DNA of 64,000 nucleotides from Methylobacterium sp. J-070. Lineage in GTDB: Bacteria; Pseudomonadota; Alphaproteobacteria; Rhizobiales; Beijerinckiaceae. The notes beneath the pieces are model-generated. The model ran no database searches. It saw only the letters and a list, made by a program, of their open reading frames with translations, and had not been told where the DNA came from. Below are positions 34,641-42,599 of this stretch, in pieces. The translations under genes were made by a program, and so were the position numbers. Each line of letters begins with the position of its first letter. Within the stretch, counting starts at the first letter, position 1. The DNA lies in assembly GCF_022829385.1 (NCBI RefSeq), contig NZ_JAKSXX010000235.1, forward strand, positions 1 through 64,000. The letters run 5' to 3'.

Positions 34641-35879
34641 CTAGGCAGCGACTCGCAGCGCATCGATGCGGCGGATGCCGCTGTGGCCCTGGAGCACCGG
34701 CATCGCGCCAGTCAGACGCAGGCGCGGGGCGACGCGCATCAAGGCGCGCAGGCCTTCCTCCAGCTCGACCCGGGCCAGAGCCTCGCCGATGCACCGGTGC
34801 GCGCCGCCGCCGAAGATCGGATGCAGGCGCGGGAGGTCGGTGCGCCGGATATCGAACGTGTCGGGATGCGCGTACACCGCCTCGTCCCGAAGCGCCGACA
34901 GCGTCGAGAGCAGGATTAGGCTTCCGGCCGGCACAACATGCCCGTCGAGGCGGATCTCCTCTCGGGCGACCCGCCCGGCGGACCCGACGCTCGGCTCGTA
35001 GCGGAGGGATTCGACCACCGCGGCCGGGATCAGGCTGGGATCGCGGCTCACCGCCGCCCATTGCTCGGGGTGCTGAAGCAGCAGCGCCACCTGCATGGCG
35101 CCGGCCACCCGGGTCGTGTCCGTGCCGCCGATGATCATCTGCACGAGCTGGATGACCACTTCCTGCGGTGTGAGTTCGCCCACCGCATCGGCCTCCGCGA
35201 GGAAGCGCGACAGGAAATCATCCCCCGGCGGCGACCGGCGCGCCTTGAGCATCGCGAGCACGTAATCCTGCAGCGCGACCGCCGCCGCTTCGAGATCCGG
35301 GATGTCCTCCGGTCCGAAGGTGAAGCTCAGCACCCGGGAGACCTCGTAGGCGAGCCGCGTGAAGCGCGGGATGTCCCCGCGCGGCAGGCCGAGGATGTCG
35401 GCAATGGTCTGGGCCGGGATCAGGGCGGTGTAGCGCTCGACGAGGTCGACCTCCCCCTCCGGCATCCAGTCCCGGACGAGGCTCTCCGCGGCTGAGCGGA
35501 TCCGGGGGCGCAGGCCTTCGATGATTCGGGTCGCGAAGGTGCGAGTGAAGGGCGAGCGGCGCCGGCGATGGACCACCCCGTTGGCGGTAAGCATCCCGTG
35601 CGCAAAGATGTCGAACAGCGGGCCCTCCGTGATCCCGCGCGTCTCCGGATAGAGCGTCTCCGTCGCCTGGACGCGGGGGTCGCGCATCAGCAGGTCGACA
35701 TCGCGGGCGCGGAGCACGAGGAAGCCGGCGACCTCATGGCCGACGAAGGGCAGCCGGGGACGCCAGGCGCGGAACACCCCGTGCGGATCGGCTTCCAGCT
35801 CCGCCACCGTCAGCGTCGGGACGCCGTCGGGAGGCTCGGAAATGCCAGCGTATCGCGCTCTGTCTTCGGTTCCGTTCAT
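34641..35879 (-). CDS. Cytochrome P450
   Basis: This 412-residue bacterial class I P450 lacks a membrane anchor. The I-helix oxygen-activation motif is GGTDTT at residues 251-256, ExxR lies at E290-R293 (ESLRYEP), and the haem loop is FGGGAHRCIGEALARVE with the ligand Cys363. Length and order are normal. It needs ferredoxin partners not encoded nearby. It precedes the GT1 gene at 33179 on the same strand and faces the small ORF at 36127. The pairing of P450, GT1, hydrolase and exporter genes suggests oxidation and glycosylation of a small hydrophobic compound; the substrate is not deducible. Confidence 0.94.
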   Translation of the reverse strand: MNGTEDRARYAGISEPPDGVPTLTVAELEADPHGVFRAWRPRLPFVGHEVAGFLVLRARDVDLLMRDPRVQATETLYPETRGITEGPLFDIFAHGMLTANGVVHRRRRSPFTRTFATRIIEGLRPRIRSAAESLVRDWMPEGEVDLVERYTALIPAQTIADILGLPRGDIPRFTRLAYEVSRVLSFTFGPEDIPDLEAAAVALQDYVLAMLKARRSPPGDDFLSRFLAEADAVGELTPQEVVIQLVQMIIGGTDTTRVAGAMQVALLLQHPEQWAAVSRDPSLIPAAVVESLRYEPSVGSAGRVAREEIRLDGHVVPAGSLILLSTLSALRDEAVYAHPDTFDIRRTDLPRLHPIFGGGAHRCIGEALARVELEEGLRALMRVAPRLRLTGAMPVLQGHSGIRRIDALRVAA

Positions 35880-36126
35880 CCGTGGGTCCTCGCTGCTGCG
35901 GTGCGCGAGAACTCTCGGAAGCCCGAGCTACAGGATGAATTCGGAAGCTCGGCCGATGATTACAATCATAACATTCAGTGCGCCGGTCTGCACGACCACG
36001 CGTGGACGTCCCACTTGTGCGAAAGAGCACGTCTGGTGCGGCGCGTTTCGTGCGTCAGAGAATCCGAAATCATGCCGTAACTTGGTCCTTCGAGAAAGCT
36101 ACCGCTTTGCGGAAGGAGAGATCTTC

Positions 36127-36378
36127 ATGGTTGCAGGGCGGGCGAATACCGACGACGTCTTCGAGGCGTTGCTGAGGCAGACGATCACGGAGTCGGTGAT
36201 CGGCGGCAAGGGTTACGGGGTCTCGGGTGACGAAGACCTCTTTGCTCGCCTGAGGCACTATGAGCGGCGGGCGCTCCAGGAGCAGCTGAGCTCACAGACA
36301 CTCCAGGTCATTTCGTCGGCGCGGCGCCTTCTGGGCGGCAGGCTGCAGAGGAGCGGAAGCCGTGACGTTGGCGTGTGA
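36127..36378 (+). CDS. Small unknown protein divergent from the P450 gene
   Basis: This is an 83-residue ORF with a strong ribosome site (GGAAGGAGAG about 6 nt before ATG). The sequence is MVAGRANTDDVFEALLRQT, then a Gly-rich GGKGYGVSGDEDLF turn, and a charged helical second half ending in RRLLGGRLQRSGS. There are no Cys clusters, signal or membrane segment. I recognise no family. It lies in the 714-bp gap between the P450 start (35879) and the hydrolase stop (36594), transcribed divergently from the P450. It may be a small regulator or a peptide precursor, neither of which is shown. Confidence 0.55.
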   Translation: MVAGRANTDDVFEALLRQTITESVIGGKGYGVSGDEDLFARLRHYERRALQEQLSSQTLQVISSARRLLGGRLQRSGSRDVGV

Positions 36379-36593
36379 TGACGACGGACGGCGTCCGAAC
36401 AGGATGCCGCCCCGCTGATCGAAGCTAGATGTTCGGTCCCGGCATGTGGTGTGACGGATCCTCCCTTCAGATCCAGCGCCACGTGTTCAGGAGGGTGCGG
36501 GCCTATCTCCTGAGAGAGAGAGAGGACACGTCGCATGCCCGCGCCGGTGCGTGACCAACGGAGCCTGTCCGAAGGCCTTCGTGCTGCCTTCGT

Positions 36594-37451
36594 CTACGAC
36601 GCGCGGGTCCTCAGGCCGACTGCCAGGAAGCGCTCGATCATCGTATTGACCTGGTCGGCCACCTCGATCGTGTTGAAGTGGCCCGCGAGCAACGTCTTGG
36701 CGGTCACGAGCTGCGGGCAAAGTTCACGCAGCCGGTCGAGGTCGCGCGCTGCCTCTACCAAGGGCACGTCCGCCGAGATGTAGGCCATAGGGATCCGGCA
36801 GGCGCGCGCCGCAGGAACCGGATCGTGGTGCCGCACCATGTTGCGGAGCGCCGAATAGGCCACGTGCTGCGGCGTCCTCAGGCAGGGGCCGAGGATGAAC
36901 GTGTCGAAGATCGCCTGCCGCCGCGCCGGATGGTCGTGGTCGCAGCCGATCGCCCAGGCCGTCCCCCGTACGACGTCCCGGTAATCCGGGCCGCCGACGC
37001 CCGCCAGCAGCCCCTCGATCTCGGCGCTGCCCGCCGTGTCGGGCGAAGGCAGGACGATCGTGTCGATCATGACGAGACCGGCGGCGAGGTCGGGATAGCG
37101 ACCGCACAGCTCCAGGGCCACCGCGCCGCCGAGGCTGTGGCCGATGACGACCGGCTTCACCAGGCCCAGCGTCCGGCACTGCCACGTGATGTCCTCGGCG
37201 AAGCCCTCCATCGTGTAGTCTTGCTCCGGGGCGTCGCTGGCCCCGTGGCCGCGCAGGTCCACAGCCACGACGCGGTGTGTCTTCGAGAAGTGCTGGATCT
37301 GCGGCGTGAAGATGCCATGATCACCGGTCCAGCCGTTGATCAGCAGCATCGGATGCCCGTCGGGCGTGAGCGGGCCAGCCTCGACATGGGCGAGCCGGGC
37401 GCCGTTACGCGTCAGGTGGAGCGACGGCCAGGAGGGCGGGTCGAAGATCAT
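36594..37451 (-). CDS. Alpha/beta hydrolase
   Basis: This 285-residue alpha/beta-hydrolase starts MIFDPPSWPS at 37451, after a GGAG at 7 nt. The long frame extending upstream to 38972 is the out-of-frame exporter region. The oxyanion area is LLINGWTGDHGIF, the nucleophile elbow GHSLGGAVA has Ser106, an acid-type residue lies near YISADVPLVEA, and the catalytic His is in LLAGHFNTIEVAD. Its ATGA start overlaps the stop of the Bcr/CflA-type exporter gene, so the two are coupled. It could act on an ester or lactone of the compound exported, or be a thioesterase-like release enzyme. Confidence 0.88.
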   Translation of the reverse strand: MIFDPPSWPSLHLTRNGARLAHVEAGPLTPDGHPMLLINGWTGDHGIFTPQIQHFSKTHRVVAVDLRGHGASDAPEQDYTMEGFAEDITWQCRTLGLVKPVVIGHSLGGAVALELCGRYPDLAAGLVMIDTIVLPSPDTAGSAEIEGLLAGVGGPDYRDVVRGTAWAIGCDHDHPARRQAIFDTFILGPCLRTPQHVAYSALRNMVRHHDPVPAARACRIPMAYISADVPLVEAARDLDRLRELCPQLVTAKTLLAGHFNTIEVADQVNTMIERFLAVGLRTRAS

Positions 37452-38719
37452 GCGGGTTCTCCGTGCTGTTGGGGGGAGCGGGATGAGGATTGCCGGCCAA
37501 CCGGGCGCGCGCGCCCGGCATGGGCGACGGTCGCCGCGAGGCAGCAGCTGAGCATCACGGCGGCCATCGACAGGGCGGACCGGCCGTCGAAGAACCGGGC
37601 CACGAGGTCGCTCGCGATGGCCGCACCGCCCATCTGCAGGAAGACCGCGACGGCGCTGGCCGAACCCGCGGTCTGCGGGTTGAGCTCCGTGGCGCCGTGC
37701 ATGGCGTTGGGCGAGAGGAGGCCGAAGGCCAGGGCGACGCCGACCATCGCGGCGATCACCGGCGGGGCTGCGGGCGGCCAGGCCAGCGCGGCGGCGAGGA
37801 GCATCGCCGCGGAGACCGTCGCCAGGGCGAGGCCGGCGCCGATCACCCGCGAAGGACCGATGCCCCGGGCCCCGAGGCGGCCGTTCAGGAACGCGCCGCC
37901 CATCACCGACAGGGAGCTCGCCCCGAAGACCAGCCCGTAGGTCAGCGGGCTGAAGCCGAAGGCGTCGATGAACAGCAGCGCGGAGCCGGTGATGTAGGCG
38001 AAGACTGCGCCCGCCGCCGCGGCGTTGCACAGGGCGTGACCGAGGAAGGCCCGGCTCGCCAGGATCCGGCCGTAACCGCGCAGGATCCCGGTTGCCGCCG
38101 GCTCGGAACCGGAGACGCGCCGCAGGGGCTCGTCGATGTGCCGGATCACCGCCAGGACCGCCAGGGCGGCGGCTATCGGTACGGCGTGGATCAGCCGCCA
38201 GCCACCGAGATCCATCAGCCCCGCGCCCACCGTCGGCGCAACCATCGGCACCACGTTGATAGTGAGGACGACGAACGACATCCGGGCGCGCGCCGCTTCG
38301 CCCGCGAACAGGTCGCGCACCATCGCGAGGACCGCCATGCCCGGGCCCGCGGCGCCGATCCCCTGAAGGGCCCGGAACAGCAGGAAGTGCGGCAGCGTCC
38401 GCGCCGTACCGCAGCCGAGGCTGCCGCCGATGAGGAGGAGGCAGCCGCAGACGATGGCGGGCTTGCGGCCCAGTCGGTCCGAGGCCGGACCGTAGACCAG
38501 CAGCGCCCCCCCGAGGCCGAGCAGGTAGCCGCCCATGGCCGCGCCCATCGCGGTGGCCGGCACATGCAGCGCGGCCGCCGTGTCCGACAGGCTCGGCAGG
38601 ATCATGTCGATCCCGAAGGTGGGGAGCCCCGCCAGCAGCCCGAGCAACGCCGAGAAGGCGGCGGAGGCGGGGCGGATGCGTTGCTGCGTCGGCACGGCTT
38701 TGGCCCTGATCAGGCCCAA
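37448..38719 (-). CDS. MFS multidrug exporter, Bcr/CflA type
   Basis: This 423-residue major facilitator has twelve predicted hydrophobic segments. The N-terminal half has GIDMILPSLSDTAAALHV, the DHA1/Bcr-CflA opening, and GPASDRLGRKPAIV as motif A. Motif C-like GGWRLIHAVPI and the sequence MVAPTVGAGL follow. The family exports drugs and toxic metabolites by proton antiport. The gene overlaps the GT1 gene upstream (stop at 38710 lies inside its start) and is coupled to the hydrolase by ATGA, so GT, exporter and hydrolase form one unit. It likely exports the modified product or a glycosylated toxin. Confidence 0.92.
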   Translation of the reverse strand: MGLIRAKAVPTQQRIRPASAAFSALLGLLAGLPTFGIDMILPSLSDTAAALHVPATAMGAAMGGYLLGLGGALLVYGPASDRLGRKPAIVCGCLLLIGGSLGCGTARTLPHFLLFRALQGIGAAGPGMAVLAMVRDLFAGEAARARMSFVVLTINVVPMVAPTVGAGLMDLGGWRLIHAVPIAAALAVLAVIRHIDEPLRRVSGSEPAATGILRGYGRILASRAFLGHALCNAAAAGAVFAYITGSALLFIDAFGFSPLTYGLVFGASSLSVMGGAFLNGRLGARGIGPSRVIGAGLALATVSAAMLLAAALAWPPAAPPVIAAMVGVALAFGLLSPNAMHGATELNPQTAGSASAVAVFLQMGGAAIASDLVARFFDGRSALSMAAVMLSCCLAATVAHAGRARPVGRQSSSRSPQQHGEPA

Positions 38720-39981
38720 AGCCGGTCTCCGCCCCGAGCCGCGGCGCCCCTGTACGCCGCCGCCATCGCCTCGATCTCGCGGACGAGGCCGGCTGCGTCG
38801 AGATCAGCCCGCACGGCCGTGCCGAGGACCCTGGCGGCTTTGCGGAAGCCCGGTTCCGCCAGGAGCCGGCGGGCCGACGCCGCGATCTCGGCCTCGCTCG
38901 CCCCGACGGGAAGGCGCAGGCCGGCGCCGCGCAGGGCGATGCGGGCGGCGTTGTCGGCTTGGTCGCGGGCAAGCGGGATCACCAGCAGGGGCACGCCGTG
39001 CAGCAGCGCCCGGCTGACGGTGCCGTGACCGCCCTGGCACACCACCAGATCGGCCTCCGCCATGAGGGCATCATGGGAGGCGGCGGCCACGACGTGGATG
39101 GTGTCGGGGGCGGCGAGGTCCTTGGCCCCGACATTGGGACCGGTGGTCACCACGGTCTCGGCGTCGACCGTCCCGAGGGCACGCGCAACGCGCCCCAGGA
39201 GGTCGGTTTGGTTCTGGGCGCCGGTGCTGCCGGCGACGAGGATCCGAGACCGACGCACCCCGGACCATGCGGCGGGCGCCCCGCGGGACCAGCCCGGTTC
39301 ATCGAGCAACGGCCCGATGTACCGGTAGTTGGCGGGAAGCGCCTCCGTGTCGAAGTCGAAGGCACGGCTGATGGCCAGAAGGACGCGCTCGGCCCGCTCG
39401 AAATGAGCGAACGCGCTGGCGACCGGCGTCAATCCGAAGGCGCGCCGCGCGGCGTTGAGCGCCGGCCTGCCCTGCTCCATCGCCGAAACGATCGCGTCGG
39501 TTGCCGCGTCCACCGTGGCCCGCTCCTCCGCATTCCGCGGCGGCGTCAGGCCGCTCGCGGCGGGCGGCATGCCGGGCAGCGGGCGGATGCTGATATGCGG
39601 CGACAGGATCGCATGCGGCAGGTCGGCCGCCTCGGCCGCCAGGGCGCAGCCGATCAGCAAGTCGATGCTCAGGACGGCGTCGGTCGGGAGGCGCCGGATC
39701 TCATCGAGCGTGTCGGCCGCATAGGCCCCCGCCGGGCCGAACATGGTCTTGCGCAGCCAGTCGGCCAGATCCGAGAAGTCGGCCGGGTCGGCATCGATGC
39801 CGGTCGGAGCCCGGCGCCACCCGATAAACGGGAAGCCCGCCGCCTCGACCTCGGCGCGCATCGCCGGGTCGGCCATGATGCGCGGGCGGTGTCCCGCACG
39901 GTCCATCTGCCGGGCCGCGGTGAGCACTGGACCGAGATTGCCCGCGGTTCCCCACGAGATGCACAAAACATGAAGCGACAT
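38710..39981 (-). CDS. GT1-family glycosyltransferase
   Basis: This 423-residue glycosyltransferase starts MSLHVLCISWGTAGN at 39981; the ATG at 40020 is less likely. The N-terminus WGTAGNLGPVLTAARQMDRAGH is the GT1 acceptor-domain opening. The donor-side signature reads ADLVVCQGGHGTVSRALLHGVPLLVIP and DQADNAARIA (in pieces). It is only distantly similar to the GT1 at 33179, so the two probably use different acceptors or sugars. It heads the coupled unit GT1-exporter-hydrolase and follows a 93-residue ORF (40163-40444) on the same strand. Confidence 0.9.
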   Translation of the reverse strand: MSLHVLCISWGTAGNLGPVLTAARQMDRAGHRPRIMADPAMRAEVEAAGFPFIGWRRAPTGIDADPADFSDLADWLRKTMFGPAGAYAADTLDEIRRLPTDAVLSIDLLIGCALAAEAADLPHAILSPHISIRPLPGMPPAASGLTPPRNAEERATVDAATDAIVSAMEQGRPALNAARRAFGLTPVASAFAHFERAERVLLAISRAFDFDTEALPANYRYIGPLLDEPGWSRGAPAAWSGVRRSRILVAGSTGAQNQTDLLGRVARALGTVDAETVVTTGPNVGAKDLAAPDTIHVVAAASHDALMAEADLVVCQGGHGTVSRALLHGVPLLVIPLARDQADNAARIALRGAGLRLPVGASEAEIAASARRLLAEPGFRKAARVLGTAVRADLDAAGLVREIEAMAAAYRGAAARGGDRLWA

Positions 39982-40162
39982 GGTCTGGATTTCCCAATCT
40001 GATCGCGCACGCAGGCGCATCGTTCGGGTTGTGGTCGGGCGTTTTTTCTGAGGTGCGGCTGCGGATTTAAAAAATGAATCGGCATATTTAGGTTCTATAC
40101 TGGGGTGCGCGGTGCGCGGCTCGATAAAGGTCTTATGAACTTGACAACTGGCGCCGATTTTG

Positions 40163-40444
40163 TCAGATCAGATTACTCAGGAAATCGATGTAGTTCGGAT
40201 GAATACGGTGAATGCAGCCGCCGTAGGCGAAGCTGACCACCAAAACGTCCAGCAGCCACCGCCCGAGGCCGCCACCCGACGATCGGCGGGCTTCAGCGGG
40301 CGATGAAACGGGGCCGGCACGCTCCCGCGACCCGCTCCCCGGCGGTCCCGCAAGATCAGCCATGGGTTCTCCGCGGGCCGGTCCGGACTTGCGGAAGTGT
40401 CTTCGGCCGTTCGGTCGGACATCCGGGATGGCGGCATCAGTCAT
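40163..40444 (-). CDS. Small unknown ORF upstream of the GT1/exporter unit
   Basis: This is a 93-residue ORF with a good ribosome site (GAGAGG, 6 nt before ATG at 40444). The N-terminal part is polar and rich in Pro, Arg and Gly. The C-terminal third is hydrophobic with one Cys: GGGLGRWLLDVLVVSFAYGG, then a short tail with CIHRIHPNY and DFLSNLI. The layout of a polar leader, Gly run and hydrophobic aromatic-rich end resembles a peptide precursor or a single-span membrane protein. It lies 182 bp upstream of the GT1 start. A shorter overlapping frame exists but lacks the ribosome site. No family recognised. Confidence 0.45.
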   Translation of the reverse strand: MTDAAIPDVRPNGRRHFRKSGPARGEPMADLAGPPGSGSRERAGPVSSPAEARRSSGGGLGRWLLDVLVVSFAYGGCIHRIHPNYIDFLSNLI

Positions 40445-40818
40445 GATCGCCTCTCTATTGCAAGAAGGTGATCATGGTATTTGCCAGTTACATCTCTGTT
40501 TCGAGGCGGGGCCGTTCCGGTTACAACGGTAACAGCGTAGATTTTTAGTCGTTGGATACAGCCATGTCCGGTGCGAATGCTCGCGTTGTGCTGCCCCGCA
40601 CAATATGAAGGGCGCAATCCTTTTGGGGGCGTGGTATCAGCTCAGCTGTGCAAGGCCCGATGTCCGGACGCGCCCCGATGGGCTGCCGGGATGGGTCGGC
40701 GACGGACGCGAAGGTCTCCGGGTGGCGATGTCCCCCGATCCGGGCGGCTCTCCCAGTCCCCGAGCCGACGCGTCGAGATCGTGCGATCGCGGCAAGCTGC
40801 CGCGAACCGGAGGTGGCC
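40445..40818. promoter_or_regulatory. Intergenic promoter region with nested palindromes
   Basis: This 374-bp gap separates the small ORF start (40444) from the response-regulator start (40819) and must hold both promoters. At 40512-40533 two inverted repeats overlap: CCGTT...AACGG (40512-40516, 40525-40529) and GTTAC-AACG-GTAAC (40520-40533). They are plausible repressor or regulator sites. I see no other gene here. Confidence 0.45.
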
Positions 40819-41580
40819 ATGATTGAACTCAGCCTGGATCGGGGTCAGGGTCGGAGCGCGCGACCCGGCACGACCCGCATCCTCCTCATTGAGGACGATG
40901 CGGGCATGCAGCGCATCGTCTCGGACCACTTCGCCGATCACGACGTCGACGTCACCCCGGCGATCAACCGGGCAGAGGCAGAGAAGCGACTTGCGGAGGA
41001 CGCGTTCGACCTCGTGGTGCTGGACCTGCGCCTCGGCTCGGAGAATGGGCTCGACCTGCTGCGCGACCTGCGCGCCAAGAGCGACCTGCCGGTGATCATC
41101 ACCACCGGCCACCGCCGGGACGAGATCGACCGGGTCATCGGCCTCGAACTCGGCGCGGATGACTACCTCGTCAAACCCTACGGCCTGCGCGAGCTGCTCG
41201 CGCGGGTGCGGGTGATCCTGCGGCGGGCCGAGGTCGCGCCCGCTCCGCCGCGCGCGCAGGACTCCCACCGCAGCAGCTTCGACGGCTGGGTGCTCGATCG
41301 GCGCCGCCGACGCCTGACCGACCCCGCGGGCGCGGATGTCGCCCTCAGCAAGGGCGAGTACGCGCTGCTGGTGGCCTTCCTCGACGCCCCCCAGCGCCCG
41401 CTGAGCCGCGAGCAGCTGCTGCAGGCCACACGCGTCCACGAGGACGTGTTCGACCGCAGCATCGACGTCCAGATCCTGCGGCTGCGCCGCAAGCTTGAGG
41501 TGGATCCGAGCGCGCCGCGCCTGATCGTGACCGAGCGCGGCGTCGGCTACGTTTTCGCCGCGCCCGTCGAGAAGCTCTAG
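40819..41580 (+). CDS. OmpR/PhoB-family response regulator
   Basis: This 253-residue regulator starts MIELSLDRG at 40819, after GGAGGTGG. The receiver domain has the acidic pair in LLIEDDAGM, the phosphoacceptor Asp69 in VVLDLRLGSENG, the Thr in IITTGH and the Lys in YLVKPYGLRELLARV. The C-terminal winged helix shows LSKGEYALLVAFLDAPQRPLSREQLL and DRSIDVQILRLRRKLE, ending GVGYVF (read in pieces). Two bases separate it from the cytochrome gene, and the hybrid kinase gene follows that, so its cognate kinase is almost certainly the 42596 product. Confidence 0.95.
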   Translation: MIELSLDRGQGRSARPGTTRILLIEDDAGMQRIVSDHFADHDVDVTPAINRAEAEKRLAEDAFDLVVLDLRLGSENGLDLLRDLRAKSDLPVIITTGHRRDEIDRVIGLELGADDYLVKPYGLRELLARVRVILRRAEVAPAPPRAQDSHRSSFDGWVLDRRRRRLTDPAGADVALSKGEYALLVAFLDAPQRPLSREQLLQATRVHEDVFDRSIDVQILRLRRKLEVDPSAPRLIVTERGVGYVFAAPVEKL

Positions 41581-41582
41581 CC

Positions 41583-42599
41583 GTGGCCCCCCCGCGCTTG
41601 GCTCGTTCCCTCGCCGCGGCTTTCTTGACAGGCCTCGTTGGCAGCGCCGTGGCAATCCTGCCGCCGCTCGCCCAGGAGCAGCCGGTCGGCGGCCCGGTTC
41701 CGGCCGAGGCCGTGGAGGCGCTGGACGTCATCACGCCGGTCCCGAGCAGCCTCGGGGCGGATCCGGGCCGGATCGCACTCGGCCGGATGCTGTTCACCGA
41801 CACCCGGCTGTCGCGCGGGGGCGACCGGGCCTGCATCACCTGCCACGACATCCGCAGCAACGGCGCGAGTGCGGTCGCCCGGAATCTCACCACTGATGGC
41901 ACGCCGATGCCGCGCAATACGCCCACGGCCTTCAACGCGGCGCTGAGCTTCCGCCTGGGCTGGGCGGGCGACATCCCGACGCTGCAGGACCAGGCCGAGA
42001 TCGCCCTGACGCGGCCGGAGTTCCTGGGTGGATCCTGGCCCGCGATCCTCGCGGTGATCCGTGATGATCCGGCGCTCGCCGGCCCGTTCCAGGCGGCCTA
42101 CGGCCGGGAGGCCGACCGGAAAGCGGTGATCGATGCGATCAACAGCTTCGAACGCAGCCTGCTCACCCCGAACAGCCGCTTCGACCGTTGGCTGCGCGGC
42201 GATGCGCACGCCATCACCGAGGCAGAGCGGTCGGGCTACGCGCTGTTCCGGGGGATCGGCTGCGCGGCCTGCCACCAGGGCGTGAATGTCGGCGGCAATC
42301 TGTTCCAGAAGGTCGGGATCTTCGTCACGATCCCTAACAAGGCCGCCGAAGTCCTGCGGGTGCCCAGCCTGCGTAACGTCGCGGTTACGGCACCCTATTT
42401 CGATGATGGCGGCGTCGCCGCGCTTCCCGAGGCGGTGCGGCTGATGGCCCGAGCACAGCTCGGCCGGGAACTCACCGCGGCGCAGACCGAGGCGATCGTG
42501 GCCTTCCTCGGGACCCTGACAGGCTCCTACGAGGGTTGGCCCCTGACGGCGCCGCAGGCGGCGGACGCCGCGCCGCACGGGGGTGCGCAGCAGCCATGA
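41583..42599 (+). CDS. Di-haem cytochrome c peroxidase-like protein
   Basis: This 338-residue periplasmic protein of the CCP/MauG superfamily starts at a GTG two bases after the regulator's stop. An N-terminal signal (LAAAFLTGLVGSAVAILPPLAQ) is followed by two haem-c motifs, CITCH (residues about 83-87) and CAACH. The region LGRMLFTDTRLSRGG and the C-terminal LRNVAVTAPYFDDGG are typical. CCPs reduce hydrogen peroxide to water with electrons from cytochromes. Being embedded between a response regulator and its kinase is unusual: the operon could sense and detoxify peroxide, or the cytochrome could report redox state to the kinase. The stop overlaps the kinase ATG. Confidence 0.9.
   Translation: MAPPRLARSLAAAFLTGLVGSAVAILPPLAQEQPVGGPVPAEAVEALDVITPVPSSLGADPGRIALGRMLFTDTRLSRGGDRACITCHDIRSNGASAVARNLTTDGTPMPRNTPTAFNAALSFRLGWAGDIPTLQDQAEIALTRPEFLGGSWPAILAVIRDDPALAGPFQAAYGREADRKAVIDAINSFERSLLTPNSRFDRWLRGDAHAITEAERSGYALFRGIGCAACHQGVNVGGNLFQKVGIFVTIPNKAAEVLRVPSLRNVAVTAPYFDDGGVAALPEAVRLMARAQLGRELTAAQTEAIVAFLGTLTGSYEGWPLTAPQAADAAPHGGAQQP

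Noticed and set aside
36535-36783. Small plus-strand ORF with a purine-rich leader at 36535
   Set aside because: It runs antisense into the hydrolase gene and its sequence is Ser/Arg-rich without a domain.
37490-39028. A 512-residue plus-strand open frame
   Set aside because: It is antisense to the exporter and GT1 genes, with repetitive Arg/Ala/Gly composition and no domain.
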